NCBI GenBank assembly: GCA_051953655.1
Contig: JBQCIO010000015.1
Location: 1 to 58,314, forward strand
DNA from: JBQCHF01 sp051953655
GTDB taxonomy: Bacteria > Actinomycetota > Actinomycetes > Motilibacterales > Motilibacteraceae
Direction of reading: 5' to 3'
Length of the DNA: 58,314 bases
Part shown: one piece after another, positions 33,851-41,090 of the stretch
How the letters are laid out: every line of letters starts with the position of its first letter
Numbering within the stretch: position 1 is the stretch's first letter
The notes under the pieces: model-generated
The model's input: only the letters and a program-made list of their open reading frames with translations
The model's database searches: none
What the model was told of the DNA's origin: nothing
Position numbers and translations under genes: made by a program

Positions 33851-35296
33851 ATGAGGACCTTCGCGGCCCCTGTCCCGACACCCGACCGCGCGCTCTCCCG
33901 CCGTGCGCCTGCCCTGCTCGCCGTCGTGGTCGCGCTGCTCGCGCTGCTGCTGTCCCCGCTCGCGGCCGGACCGGCCGCCGCGGCCGACTCGCCGCTGCAG
34001 GCAGCGGCTCAGGCGCTGCGCAGCGGCGACCGGGTCTACGTCGACCCCGCGGTCAGCGGGATCCTCGGCGACCAGGACCAGCAGCTCCGCGCACGGGTCG
34101 TCGGCGCCGACCCCTCGGTCTACCTCGCGGCCGTGCCGAAGTCGGCGGTGCAGGGCACGGCGCAGCTGAACGAGCTCGTCGACGCCGTCCGGCGGCAGGG
34201 CAGCTACGTGCTGGTGACGCCGGGCAGCATCTTCGTCGGGTCCACCCTGCTGTCCACCACGCAGGCCGGCGCCATCGCGAACGAGGCGCGCAGCAACGCG
34301 TCCTCGGCCGCCGAGGCGGTGAGCGCAGCCCTCGACGGCCTGGACCGCGAGCTGGCGGGGTCCGGCACGGGCTCCGACAAGGGGGTGGGCTCGGCACCGA
34401 CCGGGAGTGACGGCTCCGGCGGCCCCGGCGCCGGCGGCTGGGTGCTGCTCGCCCTCGTCGGCGGCGGAGGCGCCCTCGCCGTGGCCGCCAGCCGGCGGGG
34501 CAAGCGGCGCCGGCAGGAGCAGGAGGCCGCCGAGCTGGCCGAGGTGCGCGGCGCCGCCGAGGAGGACGTGACCCGCTTCGGCGAGGACATCGCCCGGCTC
34601 GACCTCGACGTCGACGCCCCGACCACCCCGCCGGAGGCGGTCACCGACTACAGCCGGGCGATGGACGCGTACGACACCGCCAAGCAGTCGCTCGAGACCG
34701 CGCAGCGCTCGCAGGACCTGCAGCGGGTGTCGACCGCCCTGGAGGACGGCCGCTACTGGATGGAGTGCGTGCGGGCGCGCCTGGCCGGCCGGCCGGTGCC
34801 CGAACGGCGCCCGCCATGCTTCTTCAACCCGCAGCACGGCCCGTCCGCCCGCGACGTCACCTGGGCCCCGGCCGGCGGCGCGCCCCGCCAGGTGCCCGCG
34901 TGCGCAGCCGACGCCGAGCGGGTCGAGCGCGGCTACGAGCCGGAGGCCCGCCAGGTGCTCGTCGGCGGCATGCGCCGGCCCTACTGGGACGCCGGCCCCG
35001 CCTACGGCCCCTGGGCCGGCGGCTACTACTCCGGCTACGGGATGGGCGGGATGCTGCCCGGCATCCTCGTCGGCACCGCCCTGGGCGGGGTGCTCTTCGG
35101 GGGTGGCGGCTACGGCCCCGGCTGGGGCTACGACGCCGGCTACGCGCAGGGCTACGACAACGGCTTCGGCCAGGGCGTCGACGGCGGCTTCGACGACCGC
35201 TCCGGGGGCTGGGGCGGCGGCGGCGACTTCGGCGGGGGTGGCGACTGGGGCGGAGGCGGGGACTTCGGCGGCGGGGGCGACTTCGGCAACAACTGA
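33851..35296 (+). CDS. Secreted/membrane-anchored protein with Gly-rich tail, function unknown
   Basis: A 481-residue protein. A signal peptide ends near AAGPAAAADS; an exported domain of about 140 residues follows (SGDRVYVDPAVSGILGDQ to TTQAGAIANEARS), then a Ser/Gly linker, one membrane helix (GGWVLLALVGGGGALAVAAS) with RRGKRRR marking the cytosolic side, and a helical cytosolic part (QEQEAAELAEVRGAAEEDV). The C-terminus turns into Gly/Tyr repeats and ends in GGGGDFGGGGDWGGGGDF. The layout resembles TPM/DUF477 proteins, but I cannot confirm the domain. ATG 33851 gives the signal peptide; CACCAT lies 6 nt upstream. No obvious partner nearby. Confidence 0.82.
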   Translation: MRTFAAPVPTPDRALSRRAPALLAVVVALLALLLSPLAAGPAAAADSPLQAAAQALRSGDRVYVDPAVSGILGDQDQQLRARVVGADPSVYLAAVPKSAVQGTAQLNELVDAVRRQGSYVLVTPGSIFVGSTLLSTTQAGAIANEARSNASSAAEAVSAALDGLDRELAGSGTGSDKGVGSAPTGSDGSGGPGAGGWVLLALVGGGGALAVAASRRGKRRRQEQEAAELAEVRGAAEEDVTRFGEDIARLDLDVDAPTTPPEAVTDYSRAMDAYDTAKQSLETAQRSQDLQRVSTALEDGRYWMECVRARLAGRPVPERRPPCFFNPQHGPSARDVTWAPAGGAPRQVPACAADAERVERGYEPEARQVLVGGMRRPYWDAGPAYGPWAGGYYSGYGMGGMLPGILVGTALGGVLFGGGGYGPGWGYDAGYAQGYDNGFGQGVDGGFDDRSGGWGGGGDFGGGGDWGGGGDFGGGGDFGNN

Positions 35297-35343
35297 CCCG
35301 GTGACGGATGCCGGGCCCAGCGCAGGTCAGGCGGCCGCCCCCT

Positions 35344-35433
35344 GTCCGATATGCGCAGGCTCTCTTCGCCCGGGAACGGCGTGTCGAGCCTCCCGGCAGG
35401 CGGCACGCCGGAGACCGCCTGCGCGATTCGGTC
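35344..35433. repeat. 90-bp dispersed palindrome, copy 2
   Basis: In the 362-bp gene-free stretch 35297-35658. Ends GTCCGATATGCGCAGGC (35344-35360) and GCCTGCGCGATTCGGTC (35417-35433) are imperfect inverted repeats. Length and core (CTTCGCCCGGGAACGG then CGTGTC) match the reverse complement of 23698-23787. Confidence 0.65.
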
Positions 35434-35496
35434 ACGCGGCGGCCCGGGCGAGGCGGTCCGGCGGCGGCCGCCCGGACCGGCCATCCACCTGCTCCC

Positions 35497-35521
35497 CCGT
35501 CACCGGCGCCGTCGACCGTGC
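35497..35521. repeat. Solo copy of the MITE-end sequence
   Basis: The 25 bases differ at one or two positions from 25616-25640 and 10683-10707 (core GCGCCGTCGACCGTGC). Confidence 0.7.
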
Positions 35522-35583
35522 GGAGCATGACCGCGCTCCAGGAGATCACCGCCATCGAGCGCGAGGCCCGACCGAGGAGAAAG

Positions 35584-35619
35584 CTCGCCCACCCAGCAGA
35601 ATTCACGTCGATGGGCGAG
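35584..35619. repeat. 36-bp hairpin element, second copy of 4260-4295
   Basis: CTCGCCCACCCAG at the left and TGGGCGAG at the right form a hairpin; 30 of 36 bases equal 4260-4295. A CGTGATCGTCCC segment follows at 35634, as a related one precedes the first copy. It sits before the stop of the gene at 35659 and may be its terminator. Confidence 0.65.
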
Positions 35620-35658
35620 TGAGGACCGCGGCCCGTGATCGTCCCGACCGGAGCCTGT

Positions 35659-37077
35659 CTACGACGTGATGTGCAGCTGCCGCGCGGCCTCGGCGAGGCT
35701 GCCGGACAGCGACGGGTAGACGGTGAAGGTGTGCGCGACCTGGTCCACGGTGAGGCGCTGCTCGCAGGCCAGGGCGACAGGGTGGATGAGCTCGGAGGCG
35801 CGGGGGGCCACGACGACGCCGCCGAGGATGGAGCCCGAGCCGGGGCGGCAGAGCAGCTTCACGAAGCCGTCGGAGAAGCCGAGCATCTTGGCCCGGGCGT
35901 TGGTGGCCAGCGGCAGCTTGACCACCGCGGCGTCGATGCGGCCCTCCTCGGCGTCGCGCTGGCTGTAGCCGACGGTCGCGATCTCCGGGTCGGTGAAGAC
36001 GTTGGAGGACACGGTGCGCAGCTCCAGCGGGGCGACGGCGTCGCCGAGCGAGTGCCACATGGCGATCCGCCCCTGCATCGCGGCCACCGAGGCGAGCATC
36101 AGCACGCCGGTGCAGTCGCCGGCCGCGTAGACGCCGCGGGCGGTGGTGCGACTGACGCCGTCGACCTGCACGAAGCCGCCGCGGTCCAGCTCGACCCCGG
36201 CCTCCTCCAGCCCGATCCCGCTGGTGTTGGGGATCGAGCCGACCGCCATCAGGCAGTGCGTGCCCTCCACGGTCCGCCCGTCCTCCAGCGTGACCAGCAC
36301 GCCGTCGGCGGTGCGCTGCACGCCGGTGGCGCGCGAGCGGGACAGCACGGTCATGCCGCGCCGGCGGAAGACGTCCTCGACGACCTGGGCGGCGTCGGCG
36401 TCCTCGCCGGGCAGCACGTGGTCCCGGCTGGAGACCAGGGTGACCTCGGAGCCGAGCGCGTTGTAGGCGCCGGCGAACTCGGCGCCGGTGACACCGGACC
36501 CGACGACGACCAGCCGCTCGGGCAGGGCGTCGAGGTCGTAGAGCTGCTCCCAGGTGAGGATGCGCTCGCCGTCGGGCACCGCCGAGGGCAGCGTGCGCGG
36601 GTGGGCGCCGGTGGCCAGCAGCACGACGTCGGCCTCGAGGGTCTCCTCGCCGCCGCCGGGCAGGGCGGCGACGACCTTCTGCGGCCCGTCCAGCCGACCG
36701 AGGCCGTGGACGACGCGCACGCCCTCCTTGTCCAGCCGGGCGGCGATGTCGTCGGACTGCGCCAGCGCCAGGGCCTTGACCCGGCGGTTCACCTCGCCCA
36801 GGTCGACCTTGATCCGGCCGGCCGGGGAGCCGCCGTCGGCCAGGCGCACCCCGAGCTCGCCGGAGTCGCTGGTGAGCGTGATCACCTCGGCGACGGCGAT
36901 GAGGGTCTTGCTCGGCACGCAGTCGGTGAGCACCGCCGATCCGCCGAGCCCGTCGCGGTCGATGACCGTGACGTCGGCCCCGAGCTGCGCCGCCACCAGC
37001 GCCGCCTCGTAGCCGCCCGGCCCGCCGCCGACGACGACGATCCGCGTCCTGCTGGTCCGACCGCTCGCGCTGCCCAC
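35659..37077 (-). CDS. lpdA: NAD(P)H-quinone reductase / flavoprotein disulfide reductase family
   Basis: A 472-residue flavoprotein of the lipoamide dehydrogenase fold. FAD motif RIVVVGGGPGGYEAALVAA, NAD motif LVVVGSGVTGAEFAGAYNAL, and the second FAD motif GVYAAGDCTGVLMLA are visible. The usual CxxxxC redox pair is replaced by GGSAVLTDCVPSKT with a single Cys, as in M. tuberculosis LpdA (Rv3303c), a quinone reductase and not a lipoamide dehydrogenase. The C-terminal dimer domain lacks the catalytic His-Glu pair (the region reads FTVYPSLSGS). GTG 37077 has GGGAGG 9 nt upstream; an ATG at 37086 touches the same GGGAGG and is less likely. Confidence 0.9.
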   Translation of the reverse strand: MGSASGRTSRTRIVVVGGGPGGYEAALVAAQLGADVTVIDRDGLGGSAVLTDCVPSKTLIAVAEVITLTSDSGELGVRLADGGSPAGRIKVDLGEVNRRVKALALAQSDDIAARLDKEGVRVVHGLGRLDGPQKVVAALPGGGEETLEADVVLLATGAHPRTLPSAVPDGERILTWEQLYDLDALPERLVVVGSGVTGAEFAGAYNALGSEVTLVSSRDHVLPGEDADAAQVVEDVFRRRGMTVLSRSRATGVQRTADGVLVTLEDGRTVEGTHCLMAVGSIPNTSGIGLEEAGVELDRGGFVQVDGVSRTTARGVYAAGDCTGVLMLASVAAMQGRIAMWHSLGDAVAPLELRTVSSNVFTDPEIATVGYSQRDAEEGRIDAAVVKLPLATNARAKMLGFSDGFVKLLCRPGSGSILGGVVVAPRASELIHPVALACEQRLTVDQVAHTFTVYPSLSGSLAEAARQLHITS

Positions 37078-37159
37078 GGGCCCCATCCTCCCATCCCGCG
37101 GTCTCCTCCCCGGCGCGGCGACCGGGGTGCCGGGTGCATGGACCGGGCCCGGCGTCGGG

Positions 37160-37165
37160 CAGGCT
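37160..37165 (+). promoter_or_regulatory. Weak -10 box CAGGCT before the gamma-glutamylcyclotransferase-like gene
   Basis: CAGGCT, 6 nt, then ATG at 37172; no Shine-Dalgarno. The first base departs from TAnnnT. Confidence 0.35.
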
Positions 37166-37171
37166 TGGGGC

Positions 37172-37624
37172 ATGGCCCTCTACGCCGCCTACGGCAGCAA
37201 CATGGACCCGGCCCAGATGGCGCTGCGCGCCCCGCACTCCCCGCAGCGCGGCACCGGGTGGCTGGTGGGCTGGCGGCTGACGTTCGGCGGCGAGGACGCC
37301 GGCTGGGAGGGTGCGCTGGCCACCCTGGCCGAGGACCCGTTCGAGCAGGTCTTCGTGGCCCTCTACGAGCTCACCGACGCCGACCAGACCGCGCTGGACG
37401 AGTGGGAGGGCGCCAGCACGGGGCTCTACACCAAGGTGCACGTGCGGGTGCAGACCCTGGAGGGCGAGGCGCTGGCCTGGGTCTACGTCCTCGACGCCTA
37501 CGAGGGCGGCCTGCCCGGGGCGCGCTACCTCGGCATCCTCGCCGACGCCGCGGAGGCGGCGGGCGCGCCGGACGACTACGTCGCCGCCCTGCGCGCCCGC
37601 CCCTGCCGCTCCACCGGCCCCTGA
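37172..37624 (+). CDS. Gamma-glutamylcyclotransferase-like (AIG2/GGCT) protein
   Basis: A 150-residue GGCT-fold protein. The fold signature is the N-terminal YAAYGSNMDPAQM (YGSN substrate loop), followed by WRLTFGGEDAGWEGALATL, VFVALYELTDADQTALDEWEG with the likely catalytic Glu, and LAWVYVLDAYEGGLPGARYL. Members release 5-oxoproline from gamma-glutamyl peptides or act on other gamma-glutamyl amines; the substrate here is unknown. In M. tuberculosis Rv3304 lies next to lpdA, but I cannot say it is the same family. Single gene, divergent from lpdA. Confidence 0.85.
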   Translation: MALYAAYGSNMDPAQMALRAPHSPQRGTGWLVGWRLTFGGEDAGWEGALATLAEDPFEQVFVALYELTDADQTALDEWEGASTGLYTKVHVRVQTLEGEALAWVYVLDAYEGGLPGARYLGILADAAEAAGAPDDYVAALRARPCRSTGP

Positions 37625-37649
37625 CGCGGACCAGTTCAGGCCCGCCCAC

Positions 37650-39200
37650 CTATGAGCTCTGCGCGACCTGGTCGACGTAGACGGTGAGCGGTGCCTGCCC
37701 GGTCTGGGTGGAGACCAGCTGCACGCCCAGGGCGCGGTGCCCGCTCCAGGTGGCCGCGGTGGGCACGAGGACCACCTTGGTCCACTGGCCGGGCACCAGG
37801 GCCACCCGGGCGCCCGCGTGCCAGGACCACGACGAGTCCTGCAGCTCCAGGTCCGCGGTCCAGCCCGAGCCGGGCGCGCCGGCCGGCACCATGACCCACG
37901 CCGACAGGGTCGCTCCGGCGGAGGGGTCGAGGGTGTTCGCGCCGGCGTCGTTGACCCGCAGCACCGCCGTGCTCGCGCTGGTCGTGGGCGCGGTGGCCGC
38001 CAGGCTCCGCGTGCCGTCGTGCTGCGCCGCCGTGCTGGCGGACACCGTGGCGCCGGTGCTCTCGGCGTGCCACGGGGCGGTGCCCGACTCGAAGTCGTAG
38101 ACCGTGCCGGCCGTCGACGTCGTCGAGACCGGCGCCACGGCCACCGGGGCGGGAGAGGCGAGCCCGGCGAGGTGCTGGCGCACGGCGGCACCGAACGTCG
38201 TGGGCGTGCCGTCGTAGGCGCTGATCAGGGCCGGGCCGGAGCCGCAGCCCCAGGTGTTCCAGGTCCAGCCCAGGTAGGACACCCCGTGGGCGTCGGCCCA
38301 GGGCAGGTAGGAGTTCACGAACGACCCGGCGCAGTCGTCCTCGCCGACCTCGCCGGTGACGACCGGGACGGCGGCCGCCACCGGGGCGATCGTCCGGTCC
38401 CAGCAGCTGGACGTGCTGCACTGGCTGAAGTTGTAGATGTGGGCGCTCGCGGCCAGCTGCCCGGCGCGGTCGTAGGGCTTGTTGGCGAGCCAGCCGGACA
38501 GGTCGCCGGCCCAGTTCAGGCCGCCGGCCAGCACGACGTTGGTCGCGCCGGTGCCGCGCACCGCGTCCAGCAGGGACTGCATGCCGGCCGCCTTCCAGCC
38601 GGCCGAGGTGGTGCAGCCGTTGCGCCAGCAGGACCAGCTGATGCCGTGCGGCTCGTTGTAGAGGTCGAAGACCGCACCCGGGTCGCCCTTGAAAATGGTG
38701 GCGACCGACCGCCAGAACGCGGGCGAGTGGTCGGCATCGGCCATCAGCTGCTGGCCGGTCGCCTTCTGGGTGCCCGGCGCGCTCCAGTGCAGGTCGAGCA
38801 CCGCGGCCAGGCCGGCCGCGTGCAGCCGGGAGACGTAGCCGGTGACGGCGCTGCGGTAGGCGCTGCCGCCGTAGGTGCTCGAGACCCCGTTGATCCCGAG
38901 CCAGCAGTCCTCGTTGAGCGGGACGCGCACGGCGTCCACGTGCCAGGCGGCGATCGCGGCGATCGAGGCGGCGTCGGACGGGCCGTCGAAGAAGCCCCAG
39001 CCCTGGACGCAGGCGAACTCGGTGCCCGACCGGTTCACGCCGAGCAGGCGCACCGGGGCACCGGCGGCGTTCACGAGCCGGTTGCCCTGCACGCGCACCG
39101 AGACCGAGGTGGCGGCGCTCGCCGTCGCGGGGTGCAGGGCGGAGGCCGCGACGGCGAGGACGGCGGCGAGGACGAGCAGGAGGGTCCGCCCTGAGCTCAT
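37650..39200 (-). CDS. Secreted glycoside hydrolase family 5 endoglucanase with C-terminal carbohydrate-binding domain
   Basis: A 516-residue secreted glycosidase. The signal peptide (LLLVLAAVLAVAASALHPATASAA) is cut near residue 30. The GH5 barrel follows: VRVPLNEDCWLG, AVLDLHWSAPG, acid/base Glu183 in FDLYNEPHG, ASAHIYNF, and nucleophile Glu284 in VVTGEVGEDDC. Six or more Cys suggest disulfides. From about residue 375, VYDFESGTAPWHAESTGATV begins a jelly-roll domain like CBM families 4/11. It likely cuts beta-1,4-glucan or mannan. ATG 39200 has no clear Shine-Dalgarno. An in-frame extension to 39305 would prefix His/Asn-rich repeats ahead of the signal peptide, which I consider unlikely. 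Confidence 0.88.
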   Translation of the reverse strand: MSSGRTLLLVLAAVLAVAASALHPATASAATSVSVRVQGNRLVNAAGAPVRLLGVNRSGTEFACVQGWGFFDGPSDAASIAAIAAWHVDAVRVPLNEDCWLGINGVSSTYGGSAYRSAVTGYVSRLHAAGLAAVLDLHWSAPGTQKATGQQLMADADHSPAFWRSVATIFKGDPGAVFDLYNEPHGISWSCWRNGCTTSAGWKAAGMQSLLDAVRGTGATNVVLAGGLNWAGDLSGWLANKPYDRAGQLAASAHIYNFSQCSTSSCWDRTIAPVAAAVPVVTGEVGEDDCAGSFVNSYLPWADAHGVSYLGWTWNTWGCGSGPALISAYDGTPTTFGAAVRQHLAGLASPAPVAVAPVSTTSTAGTVYDFESGTAPWHAESTGATVSASTAAQHDGTRSLAATAPTTSASTAVLRVNDAGANTLDPSAGATLSAWVMVPAGAPGSGWTADLELQDSSWSWHAGARVALVPGQWTKVVLVPTAATWSGHRALGVQLVSTQTGQAPLTVYVDQVAQSS

Positions 39201-39230
39201 CCGGGGCGAGCCGGTGGGAGCGATGTGCGA

Positions 39231-39305
39231 GTGGTTCGGGTGCCGGTGGTTCGGGTGCGAGTGGTTCAGGTGCCGGTGGTTCAGGTGCCGGTCGTTCATG
39301 TGCAT
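39231..39305. repeat. Five 15-bp tandem repeats upstream of the GH5 gene
   Basis: Units GTGGTTCGGGTGCCG, GTGGTTCGGGTGCGA, GTGGTTCAGGTGCCG (twice), and a diverged GTCGTTCATGTGCAT run head to tail with no spacers. They lie 31 bp before the GH5 start. In the minus frame they would encode HLNHR/HPNHS-type pentapeptides. Confidence 0.9.
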
Positions 39306-39431
39306 GGCTCGGTCGTCGGCAGCGGCGAGGGGTGGATCAAGCCGGGCCGATCAGGAGAAGGCCGGGCCGATCAGCCCGGTTGCCCACTCAGGTCCGCGCC
39401 CCGGCGGGCGACAAGAGCGCGCGGGGCACCC

Positions 39432-39478
39432 GTCACGCTGTGTGACACCGTTGCCCACGGCCTGTCACGGGACGTGAC
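39432..39478. promoter_or_regulatory. Two inverted repeats in the GH5/GT2 divergent region, candidate operators
   Basis: The gap 39306-39606 has no gene. GTCACGCTGTGTGAC (39432-39446) and GTCACGGGACGTGAC (39464-39478) are both dyads with GTCAC/GTGAC ends, 32 bp apart centre to centre (about three helix turns). A GGGCCGATCAG direct repeat lies at about 39343 and 39364. The dyads are in a good place to control one or both divergent genes; the binding protein is unknown (a CRP-type TGTGA half is also present). Confidence 0.45.
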
Positions 39479-39606
39479 GATTCCGGCTTTCTCCCTTACT
39501 GTCGGTTTTGCTCTAGTGGGGGACACTTCACGGCTTTCGGCCTCGGCTCCGGCCACGCAGAGCACCGTCCGCCGGCGACCCCGGCACCCAACGCCAGGAG
39601 CCTGTC

Positions 39607-40959
39607 GTGACCACCGTCGTCAGCACCGTCGTCCTGCTCATCTCGGCGGTGCTCGGCTCCATGGCGGCCCTCACGCTCAGCTGGATGCTCTACGCCTGGC
39701 GCAGCCCGGAGGGGCTCGCCGCCACCCGGTTCTCCCGGCGGGAGGTGCCGACGGCGCGGCGGCTCCGGTTCAGCCTGATCGTGCCTGCGCGGCACGAGGA
39801 CGCCGTGCTCGGGCACACCCTCGACGGGCTGGCCGCGTTCGACCACGACGACGTCGAGATCCTCGCCGTCGTCGGCCACGACGACGAGGGCACGGCGGCG
39901 GTCGCCCACGACGCCGCCCGCCGCCACCCGGGTCTGGTCCGCGTGGTCGTCGACCACTCCTGGCCCAAGAACAAGCCCAAGGCGCTGAACACCGCGCTGA
40001 CCGAGTGCACCGGCGACGTCGTCGGTGTCTTCGACGCCGAGGACGAAGTGGCCCCCGGCCTGCTGCGGGCGATCGAGGCGACCTTCCACGACGAGCGCGC
40101 CGACGTCGTGCAGGGCGGGGTCCAGCTGGTGAACGCGGACAGCTCGTGGTGGTCGCTGCGCAACTGCCTCGAGTACTTCTTCTGGTTCCGCAGCCGCCTG
40201 CACTACCACGCCGACCGCGACTTCATCCCGCTCGGCGGCAACACCGTGTTCGTCCGCACCGAGCTGCTCCGGGCGGTCGGCGGCTGGGACCCGGAGTGCC
40301 TCGCGGAGGACTGCGAGCTCGGGGTCCGCCTGAGCACCCTCGGCGCCTGGGTGTCGGTGGCCTACGAGCCCGCCCTCGCCACCCGGGAGGAGACCCCGGG
40401 CTCGGTGGCCGCGCTGGTCAAGCAGCGGACCCGCTGGAACCAGGGCTTCCTGCAGGTCCTGCGCAAGGGCCAGTGGCGGGAGCTGCCGACGGCGCGCCAG
40501 CGCCTGCTGGCCCGCTACACCCTCACCACCCCGTTCCTGCAGGCGCTCACCGGGCTGCTCGTCCCGCTCTCGCTGGCCCTGATGGTGCTGGCGAAGACCC
40601 CGTCCCCGGTCACCCTCGTCGCGTTCGTGCCGCTGCTGCTGGTGCTGGCCGCCGTCGCCGTCGAGGCGGTGGGGCTGCACGAGTTCGCCCGCGAGTTCGG
40701 CGTGCCGGTGCGGCTGCGGCACTACCTCTGGCTGGTGCTGGGGACCCTGCCCTACCAGTGGCTCCTCGCCGCCGCCGCCGTGCGCGCCGTCTGGCGCGAG
40801 TCGACCGGGCAGCGCGGCTGGGAGAAGACGGCTCACGCCGGCACGCACCGGCCGGCCGCGAGAGTCCCCCAGCCGGCCGGGGCGAGCATCGACCTCACCG
40901 CCACCGTCGACCTCCGCGACCGCGACCGCACGCTCACCACGCCCGACCTGCCCTCCTGA
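39607..40959 (+). CDS. Processive family 2 glycosyltransferase (cellulose/hyaluronan synthase type)
   Basis: A 450-residue membrane enzyme. One N-terminal helix precedes the GT-A domain: SLIVPARHEDAVLGHTL, VFDAEDEVAPG (DxD-type Asp143), LGGNTVFVR, the catalytic CLAEDCELGVRL (Asp235 region) and QRTRW (273-277), the Q-x-x-R-W motif of processive beta-glycan synthases. Two or three helices follow (LLVPLSLALMVLA, LVAFVPLLLVLAAVAVEA). No PilZ domain is seen, so it is not obviously regulated by c-di-GMP. GTG 39607 has AGGAG 7 nt upstream. Divergent from a GH5 glucanase, a pairing typical of cellulose-like polymer systems. The polymer made is not known. Confidence 0.9.
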   Translation: MTTVVSTVVLLISAVLGSMAALTLSWMLYAWRSPEGLAATRFSRREVPTARRLRFSLIVPARHEDAVLGHTLDGLAAFDHDDVEILAVVGHDDEGTAAVAHDAARRHPGLVRVVVDHSWPKNKPKALNTALTECTGDVVGVFDAEDEVAPGLLRAIEATFHDERADVVQGGVQLVNADSSWWSLRNCLEYFFWFRSRLHYHADRDFIPLGGNTVFVRTELLRAVGGWDPECLAEDCELGVRLSTLGAWVSVAYEPALATREETPGSVAALVKQRTRWNQGFLQVLRKGQWRELPTARQRLLARYTLTTPFLQALTGLLVPLSLALMVLAKTPSPVTLVAFVPLLLVLAAVAVEAVGLHEFAREFGVPVRLRHYLWLVLGTLPYQWLLAAAAVRAVWRESTGQRGWEKTAHAGTHRPAARVPQPAGASIDLTATVDLRDRDRTLTTPDLPS

Positions 40960-41090
40960 CCCTCCCCGCGCACCCGGCGTGCGCACCCCTCCGGATCGGC
41001 TTGAGACCACAGGCGCGATCGTCCCTGGCCCGGCACCCGCCGGCGCCGCTGCCCGCATCCGCCCCTGCTCGTCCCGCCACCGGAGACACC

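Noticed and set aside
39231..39305. CRISPR-like array
   Set aside because: Units are contiguous 15-bp tandem copies without spacers, and no cas gene is near.
39201..39305. N-terminal extension of the GH5 protein from ATG 39305
   Set aside because: It would place His/Asn repeats before a normal signal peptide, and no Shine-Dalgarno or TAnnnT box supports it.
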